Of a DNA stretch of 64,000 bases, positions 11,601 through 24,150 are shown piece after piece. Position 1 is the stretch's first letter; every line of letters begins with the position of its first letter. The notes under the pieces were generated by a model. That model was given only the letters and a program-made list of their open reading frames with translations, was not told the origin of the DNA and did not search any database. The stretch covers positions 8,587,049 through 8,651,048 of the forward strand of contig NC_133770.1 of NCBI RefSeq assembly GCF_003597395.2, read 5' to 3'. Source of the stretch: Chelonoidis abingdonii. Its lineage: Eukaryota > Chordata > Testudines > Testudinidae. A program made the position numbers and the translations under genes.

Positions 11601-14600
11601 GTGTCTTTTTAGACACGACTTTTACTGTGCCCCTCTCTCAGCACCTGGCACAATGCCCCCCCCCCCCCCCCAATTTTGGTTGGGGCCTCTGAACAATAGA
11701 GATAATTCTAGCAAACAGTTTAAGGTGATTTTGATGGTGGAGGCGTTCCCTGAGCAAGCCCTCTCCTCCCACGAGGTGGTATTGTTGGCGGGAATGGTTT
11801 CTAACACTGAAGGTGGACTTATATTAGTCATGTTTCACCATTCAGTCTGCATCCGACTGCAAAATGGAGCTCTTAGTTGGGAGCCATTAAAACTAGTCTC
11901 TTCCCTTTTGAAAGGGATACCGGCATTATACCTACTTTAAATATTGCAATAAACTGCTGGCAAGTGGTACTACCCTGGATGCTCAGTTGTGCCCAGCCCT
12001 ATGAGGCAAAAAAGTTTCCCTCCAAGATAAAATTGCAGTGATCCATGCTTTAATAGTCAAGATCCTGCCCTGCTCTCACTCAATCTTCCAGCTTAATTTA
12101 GCGTGCCCCACACGTACAGCACCGAAATTCCTAGGCAGCTCTGTGTTTGTGGCAATATGGATTTGCCTGAACCTCTAGACAGATGCTACCCCTCAATGAG
12201 CCCTGGTTTTAGTCAGGCCAAACCTTTAGTTCCCTACCTAGCAAGTTTTTTGGGGCAGGTTTTTTTTTTTGGTGATCAGTTTGAGCAGGATGAGAGGGTC
12301 AAGGTCTCTGCAGAAGCCAGCACATGCACTCCCAGTTTGACAAAAATCAGGAGTTGCCTAAGCCCTGCCAGAGCCAAGCAGAGCCACATCACTGCAAGAA
12401 AATTGCTGCACTACATCTGCCTGGAATGCCAGGCCTGGTGAAATCCAGCATGCTGCTCTCCTCTTCCAAAGGATTTCTCAACGGTAAATCTGTACAACAC
12501 TCCCCAATTGATATCTTCCCTTTTTACATGGCTACTTTGCCTGCAGTTCTACTGCCTACACCAGCCCCTCTTTTCCTTCTAACCTTCTTTCTTCCAAAAA
12601 TGCTTTGAGGTGCGAATCTACTGTATCCAGTATGAGCGTATGTCATGGCCCAAGGCATATGCCAATGATTCAAGTGAAGGAAGCCAGATAATAGTTCCAC
12701 AGAGTACAGTCTGAACATCATAGCTGATGTCCTTTTCCTTCCAGATTTCTGGTAAGTCCAAACTGGGATTTTCCCCAACTTGGGCCCACATCATGCCCCC
12801 TTCTACAAAGCAGAAACACCATGTGGAGCATAATGGGTCCAATTCCTCTCTGGGACAATTCCACAGACTTCAGTGGAGATTAATCTGGACATCGGTTTAA
12901 TGCCTGGTGTAGTCTTTGAAGGCCAGTAATTCATGAAGCAGACATCACACTTTCACTGGTCCAGTGCTTACAGAAAATATGACAGTGAATTGTAACCAGT
13001 TGGCTATTTAGAATCCATAAAGAGGAATCCAACATATAGCTCTGTAGTAGAACTCAAAGATCCACGGAAGGTTTTTCATTTTACCAATACAAGTCATGGG
13101 GAACCTCCCACTAAGTTATTTCAGATTTCCAGAAGAATCCATGCTACTAGTGTGTTCAATAGATTCCAACTTACAGAACAGGAGATGCGGATACCAGACT
13201 ATCGATGCTCGGTTGAACTTGGACCAAAAAGCCACCAAGAAATCCATCAACACAAAAAGCAAGTCAAGCTTCCACCATTCTCTGAACTTCAGCATAAGAC
13301 TGAAGTCCCTGCTCCCCCCTTTGGCTACCACAAAACCCCACCCACCGCTTACCCCCATGCTACAATAAGATTCCCTCTAAACCCCAGCCCAAATTTGTTG
13401 GCCTTCTGGGTATCTCAGTGCAAGTCAAGCACCATGCTTCATGAGCATCCTCTCAACATCTCCCTCAGTTATAAATTAAGGGAGAGCTACGTGGAAAGTC
13501 CCTGCTGATTTCTCCCTGTGCCACACTACCACAGAAGGGGACATTGCAGGTGGAGAGATTCTAGGCTACTTAGAGTTTATGGTGTTTGGTTCAGACCTCT
13601 AAAGCACCTATCTGGAAACTGACAGGTGCTGGTCTTTTCAACATTCTCTTGTCTCTAGTATGGCCCATACCAGAGGTTGACCAGTTCCCTGCCACATGTC
13701 AGCTTTGGAACCACTGCCGCAGTCTTCTGTTTTGCGATGATTACATTCACTTCTTTTGGGAGCTTCTGGGTAGCTTGGCACCCTGAGCTCCCAGTGACCT
13801 AATTCCCCTAGAACAGCCCATTTTGTTTGTAAGTGAGCTGGGTTTTGCCCCCCACCCCCCCTTCATCTTCTCAGGAATGAGACAAACCATCAGCTAGATT
13901 TATGGAGGATTTTTACTCAACTTAAAACCTGCTGGTGAACTCTGGTGCCAGTGGAATGCGTGGGCCAGGGAGCTTTCACTCACAAATTTAAGACAGCATT
14001 AGCTTCGCCCTCCACAGTTAGTGCCAGGAGTTCTTCTCGCCTCAGCCTTTCCTTTCTCACCCGCATTGGCTGCACAGCTTCATGGATAACCCCCTCTCCA
14101 CCCTCCCGGAGAATTCTTAGCAACCCAGGACCGTTAATTATTCTACTGACTACTTTCTTTGGCTTCATGTCATTCCTTCTGGCATGGGTCCCACTAGATC
14201 GTAGGCAAAGCGTAGCTGTGGAGTGTTGGTACAGGGAGGCATGAGAAGAAAACAGTGGAAGGAAAGAAAAAAGGCTGGGGAGTTTAACCCCTTCAGTGCC
14301 CCACTGTTGGGGACAGAAGCTCCAGAATTCACTGCTATTTTCAGCCGATCACGAAGGGGTGGGAAATAGCTGCAGCAGAAGCTAGGACAAGAGACCGCTA
14401 CAAGTTCTGCCAGTTTAAGTAATGGACATCCCCTTCTTTCCCCCTTTGAATCAGCAAGAGAAGGCGAGGCTGATGTGAGGATTGTGGCCAGAAATCTTAT
14501 GCACAAGAATGAGTAATCACAGCAGCAGCAATAGTGTACAGCCATGGGCTAGGTTATCTGTTGGTGTATGCCAGTGCCTCTGCATTGACAATAGAATTAC

Positions 14601-14989
14601 ATCAATATAGTCCACTCAAGATTTTAGTTCAAGAGCTTTCCATACTTAGTAATTTCATGTGTAAAGTAAAGGCACTTGAAATTTCAGTTCTCCTCCAAAA
14701 GTGGCTATGCAGGACACAGCGGATACAAAGGACATGAGCAAGGGTCCTTTAAAGACAGGCTAAAATCCAACCCTCACCCTATCCAGATCTGTACCTGGCA
14801 TCTCTGGCCTACCCTCTACTTCACAAGACAGTGTGGATACACAAGGCACAGTGGAATGCCACAAGCTTGTCCAGAGCTATGTGGACTTTACTGTTATAAA
14901 AAAGTCTCTACCCTCCTTAGCCCTGCTGAGTGAGAGACTTACCCACAGATGCTTTACGATTCCCTTCTGACTCCCAATCCTCTCTTCAC
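11601..14989. other. WNT9A intron 1, no gene seen
   Basis: Contains a C run at about 11656-11671. Short open frames overlap on opposite strands and have no family resemblance. Confidence 0.5.
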
Positions 14990-15110
14990 ACACAGGAAGA
15001 CCTAGATTCTGTTTTTAACCTTTGCTACCTATTCACTAAGTGTCCTCGGATAAGCCACCTCATCTGTAAGTGAGTTGCCCCCACTTTAGTCACCTGTTGA
15101 GGTGCTAGGT
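14990..15110 (+). repeat. MIR-like SINE remnant
   Basis: GACCTAGATTCTG, GATAAGCCACCTCATCTGTAA and a following GAGGTGCTAGG resemble the second half of a MIR core. Weak, by eye only. Confidence 0.4.
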
Positions 15111-16570
15111 ATTGCCTATGGTTATTTTCACATTGCCCTCCTGTTAATAAGCAATATCAAGGACACAACCAAAGGGTTTTTGGTTATTAGGACCCGGTTG
15201 CTACTGAGACATTAGTTTCTAGGGGAGTGACTTCCACTTGGATTACAGAATCCACTGGATTTAGGCACTATAATGGTGGCAGTTCTGCTCTAATTTCCAA
15301 AATATTTCTCTACGAATTAAGCTAGCCCTCAATTCTTCAGGACATGGGCACCTGTGGCACAGTGCCAATAATCCACGCAGCATGCCATGTGTTAAAGTCA
15401 GTCTTGTCTGTCCACTCCAGTGCCAAAGAACACATCTGACTTTGTAATGAATCACTCATTTGTCTCCCCAACACCTCAGCCAGCCTTTTGTTAAGCCTCG
15501 CCTCCCAAATCTAACAGCTCTGTGATGGATGTTATGCAAAGCACTGGCCTCTCCCTCTCCCCCAGTCCTGCACATCCAATAAATCCTGCTTTCGTTCAGA
15601 TGCAGAGAGTTATATAGCCCTGAATAAGCCAAAGATTTGCAGAGGCAAGACTCCTTGTGGCAAAAAGGCAGTTTCTTTAATCGCCCAGAGATATTAAGTA
15701 TTGTGTTTAAAGCACAAGATAAGGGTTTATGGTAATATGGAAGTCTCAAGCTTTGGCTCTTGTTGCTTATTCGAATCTTCCACAAAAGCAAAGTTAGACA
15801 CAGGAGCTTTCTAAGCTAGTACCCCTGGTTTTGGTGGGGCAAGAAATACTTCGAGAACAGCCTCTTCTTTATTTGGCACTTGCGTTTCACAAGCGGAGAT
15901 GAGAGATAAGACTGAATAGGGTTCATCCCAACATTTCATAACTGTCAGACAATGTTTTAGCCTTTGTGTGCACAGCTGAGCAGAAGGTGCGTTAGTTCCC
16001 ATCCCACCCCAGCTCCTCCAAACAGTTCACCCATCCCCATTTTACAGTCCACAGCTATCACATTGTAGATTATTCTGGTGGTCGGGCAGCTTGACACATC
16101 TGCTCTATTTTGGGAGCAGTTTACAGCTCTGCAATTCCTCTGCTGCGCAGCAGTGATAGCTATTTCACTCACTCAGCTACTGGCTTTAGTGTCATATTAT
16201 CCTGGAGGCAGGTTTAAAAATGGAACAGGTGAAAAAACAAACCTATCGGGCACTGGAGAAATCAGGATGCATGAACGGGGATTATGCCTCTGGGATAGTT
16301 TTCTTACTGAACCGGAGAAGGGAATGAGTTACAAATGCAGTGGCTGGTTCTGTCCTTAGTTGGGAGATGAGGAAATTAAGAGGCTCTGATATACCAGTCT
16401 CCCTTGAAGGGATATTTACATGCTTTTGAAGCTAATCAGTGGAAGCATTATTACTAACAATTGTATATAAGTGATAAGCACCCTACTATTTCTGGGCAAG
16501 CGCTGCATAAGCAAAGCCGATTTAGTCAATGGAGCTACAGATTAACAACTGAAGACCTGGCCCACTGCTC
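15111..16570. other. WNT9A intron 1, no named feature
   Basis: No exon, RNA gene or complete element recognised. Confidence 0.5.
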
Positions 16571-16573
16571 TAA

Positions 16574-16827
16574 GGCCTTGGCTACACTGGCACGCTACAG
16601 CGCTGCAACTTTCTCGCTCAGGGGTGTGAAAAAACACCCCCCTGAGCGCAGCAAGTTACAGCGCTGTAAAGCACCAGTGTGAGCCGCGCTCCCAGCGCTG
16701 TAAGCTAATCCCCACGGGGAGGTGGAGTACCTGCAGCGCTGGCGTCGCAACTACACTCGCACTTCAAAGTGCTGCCGCAGGAGTGCTCCCATGGCAGTGC
16801 TGTACAGCTGCAAGTGTAACCATACCC
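16574..16827. mobile_element. Harbinger-type MITE, TSD TAA
   Basis: A 254-bp element with ends GGCCTTGGCTACAC (left) and GTGTAACCATACCC (right), inverted to each other, flanked by TAA on both sides (16571-16573, 16828-16830). Internally it has repeated CAGCGCTG palindromes (for example 16598, 16660, 16693, 16734) and an inverted pair CTCAGGGGTG/CACCCCCCTGAG. Three-base TNA duplications are typical of PIF/Harbinger insertions. Confidence 0.8.
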
Positions 16828-17111
16828 TAAGATTCCCTCATTAGGTTAAGTAGCTGCAGGAGTTTTCTTGGGGGCCAGTCCTGGATTATGGAATGAACTC
16901 ACTAAGGAACTAAGGACCATTGGAGCCCTCACAAATTTTGGCTTCGAGTGTAAGATGTATTTAAACCTGACTTCTCTAACAAAGAGCAGCATTACACTAA
17001 AAAACCCTATCAAGGCACCACTTCCGTGTACACACAATCCTCCACATAGAAAGATAAGTACAAACTCTGACAGACTAGAGAGAGAAGGTGGGCAAGGTTC
17101 TCTCTTATGAG

Positions 17112-17275
17112 ACCAACTTCTGTTGGTGAAAGACAAGCTTGAGCTATACAGAGCTGAAGGGCTCCATCAAAAGCATGTCTTTCGCCAACAGAAGTTGGTC
17201 CAGTAAAAAAATTCTTACCCACCATGTCTAGCAAGCATCCTAGGACTGACAGCTACAGCCACACTGCAAACATGA
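17112..17275. repeat. Short foldback repeat with near-perfect hairpin
   Basis: Two 23-bp arms at 17112-17134 and 17177-17199 are inverted copies with one mismatch, with a 42-nt loop. The downstream part (AGAAGTTGGTCCAGTAA, then TACCCACC and ACAGCTACA) recurs in degraded form at 26540-26620, so this is an interspersed family. The class is not known to me. Confidence 0.7.
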
Positions 17276-17578
17276 CAAGATATTCACCACAGTTAATCCA
17301 CTACTGGAAGGTGCTCACCAACTTTGGTCATGAGGGTGGTATAAACCTATATATGAATCCATTCGCAGCCTTCTGGAGAAGTAGCAGGGGAGTTAATCTG
17401 AGCCAGGGAGGAGAGCAATGGATAAGTGGCTCTTGAACTGCCCTGTGGTTTAACTTTTGGTCTTGACACCTCTTGGGTTGAAGGAGGAAGGCAAGTGCTT
17501 TGTGTTGCGTGCAGTCTTCCTTCCTAATGAAGGATGTGGAGTTCAGCAGGGAGTCTTAGCTAGGGCTCCCAATCCTAA

Positions 17579-17843
17579 GGCCTGGTCTACATGGGGCAGG
17601 GGGAACCTAAGTTACACAACTTCAGCTATGTGAACAACATAGCTGAAGTCAACGTATCTTAGATCTACTCGCTGCGGTGAGTCGACAGCCGACGCTCCCC
17701 CATCGACTCTGCCTCTCACTCCAGTGGAGTACCAGAGTCAACAGGAGAGCACTCGATTTATTGCGTCTAGACTGGATATGATAAACTGACCCCTGCTGGA
17801 TTGACTGCTGCCTGCCGATTCGGCAGGCAGCATAAACAAGCCC
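17579..17843. mobile_element. Harbinger-type MITE, TSD TAA
   Basis: Starts GGCCTGGTCTACATG after TAA (17576-17578) and ends ACAAGCCC before TAA (17844-17846). It holds a stem-loop at about 17619-17649 built on ACTTCAGCTATG/CATAGCTGAAGT that recurs in the MITEs at 18808 and 25154. No ORF of note. Confidence 0.8.
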
Positions 17844-18469
17844 TAAGTAGCAGCAAAATGTAGGAGGACATCCCAGCCCATGACCTGCCCACCCCGCCAT
17901 GAGCATGATGGAATTGAACACTTACAAGAACCACATGTGCAACTTTAACAGGGACAGTCACCTGTGTAGAGGGGCAGTGATATTTGAATAGATGCACACT
18001 GATGGAGTTAGAGAAACAGATTGCTGTGGGGTTGGGTGTACCCATGGCGGGTGGGGGGGGGGGGGAAGAGAGAGAAAGAGGGAGAGAGAGAGTGTGTGTA
18101 CATGTACTCACTAACGGGATCATGGCAACTAGAGTGAGATCAAATCAGATCCAGACCTAAGCTTATGTTGAGTCCTGTGCAGCCAAACAGATGGATGCAA
18201 GGCACCATCAAGACCCTGATTTAGCCAAGGTGCTTGAGCACATGCCCTGCTTTAAGCATGCCAGTAGCTCCACTGACTGGACCGAGTTCCATGCCTGAAA
18301 GGAAAAGGGAAATGAAAGTTGGCCAAGACCCCTCCATCAAGTCCATGGTAAAGCTTGGTACTGAAGAGGGGAGTCCTCCTGACCCCGGGATACTGGCTGT
18401 CACCACAAGAAACCACTCCTGCCCTTCTTACCTGAGGAGGCCAATGAAAGTAAGGAATGTGGTTGACAT

Positions 18470-18690
18470 GTTAAGATATTCCCTGTGCAACCTTGGGCAC
18501 GTCACCTATGGTAGGACTTTCAAGAGGGCAAGTGCTTCCAGCTGGACTGGTCATAGACTTCAATGGAGCTGCTGTGCTCAGCATGTTGGGAGGGGAGAAA
18601 AAATAAATAATCAGGTTGATCTGTGCATCATTTCCCCCACACCCATCTGTAAAATAGGGGTAACACTCCCTTTTGTCTCTCAAAGATCTA
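18470..18690 (+). repeat. MIR-like SINE remnant
   Basis: CCTGTGCAACCTTGGGCACGTCACC and later CATCTGTAAAATAGGGGTAA fit the MIR core and tail order, separated by other sequence. Old and degraded. Confidence 0.45.
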
Positions 18691-18807
18691 AACAGGGATC
18701 TCTTTGGGGGCAGGGGCTGTCACTTATTGGTAGGTTTGTGAGAAGAGCCCCAGTTTCAATTGGGGCCCATGAGCAGAATGAACAAATTGAGGCTGATGAG
18801 TGTCTCA

Positions 18808-19101
18808 GGCCACATCTAGACTACGTGCCATATCGGCACGTTAAAATTGATTGCTCTGGGATCGATATATCGCGTCTAATCTAGACGGGATATATCAATC
18901 CCTGAGTGCACTTATATCGATTCCGGAACTCCACCAACCCCAACGGAGTTCCGGAATCGAAATGGCGAGCCGCAGACATCGATCCCGCACGGTGAAGACG
19001 GGTGAGTATATCGATTTTAGATATTTGACTTCAGCTACGTTATTCACGTAGCTGAAATTGCGTATCTAAAATCGATTTTATCCCATAGTGTAGACCAGCC
19101 C
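18808..19101. mobile_element. Harbinger-type MITE, TSD TCA
   Basis: A 294-bp element with ends GGCCACATCTAGAC and GTGTAGACCAGCCC, flanked by TCA at 18805-18807 and 19102-19104. It contains several ATCGAT/TATCGA motifs, an inverted pair GGAACTCC/GGAGTTCC, and the stem-loop ACTTCAGCTACG/CGTAGCTGAAAT near 19028-19057. One of the better preserved MITEs in the window. Confidence 0.85.
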
Positions 19102-19104
19102 TCA

Positions 19105-20086
19105 GTGCTTATCAGTTGCTCAGTACTTTATAGGCTCACAGCACTTTACACAGATTAGTCAAAATAAAAAGATCCATTATCCAAAATCATGCAGACCAGT
19201 GTATTAAGACAAGCATTTCCTTCCTGTATTGATTATATATCCAGTGTATTAAGTTACCTCCACCTCATAAAAAAAGAAAGAATCAACCGAGTGTTAAACA
19301 TAGCAAGTTCCAATCAGATTAGGGAAAACTAAGATCTTAACAAGTGGACAGTGGACAATTACATAATGAGCTTGCTACTTGTAAATTCCTTCAGTGGTGC
19401 CAATGGCAGATTTTCACCACTTAAAATAGCCCAAAGTTGTTGATTCAGGAACTGTTGCCATCCCAAATTAGATCAACCCAAATACAGAGGCCACAAGGTG
19501 GTTGTGTTACATCAAGATTAGGAGTTGAATGGGCTGTGTGTGTCAATTGGAAGGGGTGAGACTGCAGATGAGAAAGCCCTATCGCAATGTTACCCATGAT
19601 CCACCCCAGCACAGGACTGTTCCTTATAGTTGTCTGAAACTATTTACAGTACGGTCCATCTGCCACTGCTTACAGTGAGGTTCCACCTTACAGAACCCAT
19701 CCCTCCCCGCTCCCCTCCCCCGGAGGAAAAAATAAGCCAGCAACATGCATTGTGGGAGTTTTGCTCTCACTCACTTTGCAAGAATTTGCCTGTGCAGTTG
19801 CCAGCCCCATAAATACACCAAGTTGTGTCCCTTCCATCACACCTCCATCTAGAGGTGCTCGGCAGGCCAAACCAGGCCTCTGGCTACACCCATGTTACCT
19901 CATTGCCTTCAAGTCATGCCTTCCAGGACACCTGTGCAGACATATCTTGGGCCCACAGGTCACATGATCATTGACCGATTAGATTAAACAAAACCAAACC
20001 ACTTGCACATGGATTTCTAAATCAAAATTCTACATGCACAATGAGATCCAATGAACATGAAACAACCCAATGCCATTTCTACAGAC

Positions 20087-20117
<31 letters not shown>

Positions 20118-21640
20118 GTCCAGTACAACAGCTTTCTTGACAAGTGTCCTCAGTCCCACACAGGGCTTCTGTTTTAGTTATAGCCCTGGGGAACAAATCT
20201 AGAACATTCTTAAATACCCCCCCCCCCTCCACCCATTTAGAAGGTGAGCCAAAACGCTGTAGTAGGATTTCAAGGAGTGGCCATGTCAAAGGAAGAGGGG
20301 ATCTATACACCTGGAGTCAGATTCTGAACCTCAGTACGGGTGTGCAACTCCCAGTGAAGTCACTGGAGTTGTACACTCTTACAGAAGGTTAGAATTTGGC
20401 CCACTGTTGACAAGAGACCTCCTGAGCTAGTTAATCCAATTTTCTGCATAAAATGAGAACTCCTCCTTCCTGAACCTGACCAGGGCATCATTGCCCATAG
20501 GACGTTTGTAGAGACTGAGGACTGTGGATATAAAAGCATGAGCTTCTACTGCTTCAGCAAATGGTTATACAGCTCAAGAGACGTAGCAAATGTAAATTTG
20601 CGGCTCAGCTGCTAGAGGGAGACAAGGAACTAAGAACTAATCCACATAGAGTCCAATGATGCCGTTTCTCCAATACCCAGCTCTACAACAGATACCATGT
20701 ACAGCTAGAGTAGTCCAGTCAGCTACTGCAATCTGATATGGCATTTCACTTGCCTTCTGCACTTGTCACTGCTGCGTGCTGTTGGACAGCTACCAACATT
20801 CCCCCTTCTTTCAGTGGTGTGGAAGACAGAATTCTCCCACCCCTCCCCCAAGCTAGTAAGGGACAAATGACAAGGAATCTAGGCAGGCTGGAGACAGTGG
20901 CAGGAATTCAGATTTGAATTTGTACCTAGATGCATGATAGAATCTAAAGAGGGTAAAACCTGCAAAGCCGTAATGCCGAAAAGGAATAAGTCAGAAGCCC
21001 TAACAAACTGAAAGCAGTGAAACAATCCACCTCCTAAAAACAAATCCACGAAATCTATCCTCCTGCATGGACTAGGATGACAAGACCTGGAACATAGCAT
21101 TCAGTTCAGAGGAAAGAGGACAAGGGGCTGGAGGTATGCAGGGAAGGCTGAACTATATGTATAGCCGGCTAACTGATGAGTTAGGAGAGAGAGTGTTGAT
21201 GCATAATGGTAGAGCAAGGGTGTAAATACAGATTGAGGGAGAAAATTAGAAATTGAACAAAATTTTAGCTAAACAAAAACCAGGTGGAGGATACTGTGAG
21301 TTTATAAAAAGGCCACAAGTGGTGGAAGCTTCACTGTTTTACGACAAAGTGCTAGAAAGTAGTGCACCTATTTAATTCAAGAAGTTGATGCTCCAGAGTT
21401 CCATTACAATGCTCCTTTAGCTCCAAGGCCCTCTTCTCTGGCTATATCCATCACTAGTCGCCTTCTGGCTACGCTTTGGAGTCCAACTGGTGTTCAGTGA
21501 GTCTGCCCCATCTGTGTTTCTCCTTCCTGTAGCTGTTCTTCGAATTGGAGTTGCTCAGGTCTTCCAAGGACCATAACTCATTAGGTGCCTCTTAGCCTCA
21601 GTGTAAGAAGTCCAACATTCTTTACCCTGCTCCCCAAGCT
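19105..21640. other. WNT9A intron 1, T run, no gene
   Basis: T x25 at 20087-20111 and a C run near 20218-20227. Nothing else recognised. Confidence 0.5.
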
Positions 21641-21649
21641 AGAGAGAGT

Positions 21650-22230
21650 TAAGTTGCAAGTCTGACCACCTCAAAGAGAGAGGGGCTGGGAACAGGTATC
21701 TGTACCTGGTGGTGTAGGCTCCTTGTGTCAGCCAGAAGCACCAGTTCCACCTACTCCTCTCTCCACTGTGGAATATCAGAGTTGATTTTTGATTCCCTTA
21801 AGAATCTAGATACAGGTTACTGAGCTGAACTTACTTTGGGCTAATGGTGCAATAGCACTGGTGCTCCCCTACTGTGAGCTGAAGTCACTAAGAGCTGAAA
21901 TCACTAAAGAGCTGGAATTGCTGAGCTGAGAGCACTGAGTACTGTGTTAACTAGTGGGGGAGCCTGAAGCTATACTGCGGAGCAGAGCAGCTGGCAGAGC
22001 GGAGTGGAGCAGTAGTGGAACCACGGAGTGAGTGGAGCTGAGCAGTTTTGGGGACAGCTGGAGCGGATCATGGGACAGCTGGTGGAGCAGAGCAGCTGGC
22101 AGAGCGGAGCAGCTGTAGGACGGGTGGAGCGGCCCACAGAGTGAGTGGAGCCGAGCAGTTTGCGGGGATGGCTGGAGTGGATCACGGGATGGCTGGTGGA
22201 GCAAAAAAAAATGTTGTGTTTTTTTTTTTA
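21650..22230. repeat. Interspersed repeat with GC-rich tandem core
   Basis: The part from about 21950 to 22205 is a tandem repeat with two copies of roughly 108 bp containing GAGCAGCTGGCAGAGCGGAG (near 21983 and 22092) and GAGTGAGTGGAGC (near 22027 and 22141). It ends in a short A/T-rich stretch against the SINE at 22233. The upstream 300 bp has repeated AAGTCACTAAGAGCTG-like units. Class unknown; a fragment of an LTR or satellite-like family is possible. Confidence 0.5.
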
Positions 22231-22232
22231 AC

Positions 22233-22391
22233 GGGGAGGGATAGCTCAGTGGTTTGAACATTGGCCTGCTAAACCCAGGGTTGTGAGTTCAATCCTTGAG
22301 GGGGCCACTGGGGGATTGATCCTGCTTTGAGCAGTGGGTTGGACTAGATCTCCTGAGGTCCCTTCCAACCCTAATGATCTATGATTCTATG
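22233..22391 (+). mobile_element. Cry-type SINE, well preserved
   Basis: Pol III SINE with box A TAGCTCAGTGG (22242-22252) and box B GTTCAATCC (22287-22295) in a tRNA-like head, followed by GGTTGGACTAGATC, CTCCTGAGGTCCCTTCCAACC and a tail of TGAT/TTCTATGA, which matches the CR1 3' end. The shared tail lets CR1 reverse transcriptase mobilise such SINEs (established for this type). This is the cleanest of five copies in the window. Confidence 0.9.
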
Positions 22392-22934
22392 AAAGCACTG
22401 GACATATACCCCACCCTTGCAATCACAGATCAAGCACAGCAGCTCCTCAACCAACCACTTTGCCAATTTTCTATCTGCCAGAGTGATGTTGGTTTTCCAG
22501 GTGGAGAAAGGGACCCATCAGAGCAGAAGCTTACTGATATTAGATCACCATCCACACATCTGCTGAATCCATAGCAAGTCTACACAAATCTATTCCTCCA
22601 GTCAATTCAGGCACAAAACAAAAATAGCCCCTTAGACTTGTGATTTCCCAGCCCACCTCAGTTTCTGGTGAAGGATATCCAAGTTTTAGTGTTTACATTT
22701 TCAACCATGGACCTGCGATTCTCTTTTCACTTGTCCTGATGAGAAGTGGGAACAACTTCACTGAACTAATGTGGGTTTAATAAAGGAGAATCGGGCCACC
22801 TAACTCTAGAGGTGAAAGGAGCCATCTATTCTAGCATCTTCCGAGTTAAGCAAGAACATAGCCAAGTTGGAGAACTTGGCAAGTTAAAAGAACCTTTTTT
22901 TTTTATTTAGCTGAAAGTGTCTCCATTTCCAGAA

Positions 22935-23224
22935 ACAGGAGTACCTGTGGCACCTTAGAGATAAAGGAATTTGAGCATAAGCTTTCATGGACTAAGACCC
23001 ATGCAGTGGAAGATACAGTAGGAATATCCATTTTTTGTTTGGGTGTTGCCATACCAATTAATCACCCTTGTTACAGTTGGTATGGCAACACCCATTTTTT
23101 CATGTTCTCTCTATATTTTTTCCTACTGTATCTTCCACTGCATGCATCTGATGAAATGGGTTTTAGCCCACAAAAGCTTATGCTCAAATAAATGTTAGTC
23201 TAAGGTGCCACAAATACTCCTGTT
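22935..23224. mobile_element. Foldback element, about 290-bp imperfect palindrome
   Basis: The left arm (from AACAGGAGTACCTGTGGCACC) and the right arm (ending CCACAAATACTCCTGTT) are inverted copies across nearly the whole element. In the centre are perfect 17-bp arms at 23041-23057 and 23077-23093 around a 19-nt loop. The arms contain GGCACCTTAGA and GAGCATAAGCTTTC, shared with the family copies at 45658 and 49327. Confidence 0.85.
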
Positions 23225-23236
23225 CTTTTTGCCTGC

Positions 23237-23515
23237 TACTGAAGTCAGGCTTATTGGCCTGTAATTGCTGGGTCACCTCTGGAGCTCTTTTTAAAAATTG
23301 GCATCATATTAGCTATCCTCTAGCCATTTGCTACAGAAGCAGATTTAAAGTAATAGGTTATCTACAGTTAGCAGTCCTGCAATTTCATATTTCAGTTCCT
23401 TCAGAACTCTTGGCTGAATACAATCTGGTCCTGGTAACTTACTGTTTAGTTTATCAATTTTATTTCAAAACCACCCCTAATGACACCTCAATCTGGGACA
23501 GTTCCTCAGATTGAG
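23237..23515 (-). mobile_element. CR1 LINE fragment
   Basis: GTCAGGCTTATTGGCCTGTAA, TTTTTAAAAATTGGCATCA and CAATCTGGTCCTGGTAACTT follow in the order seen in the opposite strand of CR1-like elements. No intact frame. It abuts the foldback element. Confidence 0.6.
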
Positions 23516-23881
23516 ACATATATAGAATTAGTAGCTTTTTTTAAAAAAGTGGGTGGGAGAAAGGTAGAATCTATTGAGGACAAATTCCTATAATTCCTAA
23601 TGTCAGTCTAGCTTGATATGACCCACTGAGAATTCAAAACAGCTATGAAAGGGCCCTGTACAACTAGGAAATACACTAGTCTGCAGCCTGCATGTTGCCA
23701 AGCCAAAAAAAGTCAGTAGGATTTACACAGTGGTTGCCAATTAATTCTACTGTTCTGAATTGACATCAAGGAACTGTTACAGGACCTTGGCCTAAGTAAG
23801 CCTCCAGAAGTCAATCTCCAGAAAGAGGTAAATGGTAGAAAATAAGTTGCGTTATTGAAACTGAAGGTAGGTTGACACTAA

Positions 23882-24150
23882 GTCCTGGTCTTCACTCAAG
23901 AGTCAGGCTGACCAATCTGCATCGCTCAGGGGTGTGAAAAATCTACACCCTTGAGGTGCAGTTAAGCAGATTGAACCCCTGGTGTAAACAGAGCTAAGGA
24001 GATGGAAGGATCCCTCTGTCAACCTAGCCACCACATCTCAGGGAGCTGGATTCTCTACAGAGTGGAAGAACCCCTCCTATTGGCATAGTGAATGTCTACA
24101 TTGAAGTACTACATTGGCACAGCTGCAGCATTTCAAGTGTAGACAAGCCC
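23882..24150. mobile_element. Harbinger-type MITE, degraded
   Basis: Left end GTCCTGGTCTTCAC after TAA, right end GTGTAGACAAGCCC before AAA. The interior has CGCTCAGGGGTGTG, shared with the MITE at 16574. The target duplication is not exact. Confidence 0.6.

Noticed and set aside
18234..18884. 216-codon plus-strand open frame
   Set aside because: Runs across a MIR-like remnant and into the MITE at 18808; the composition does not look coding.
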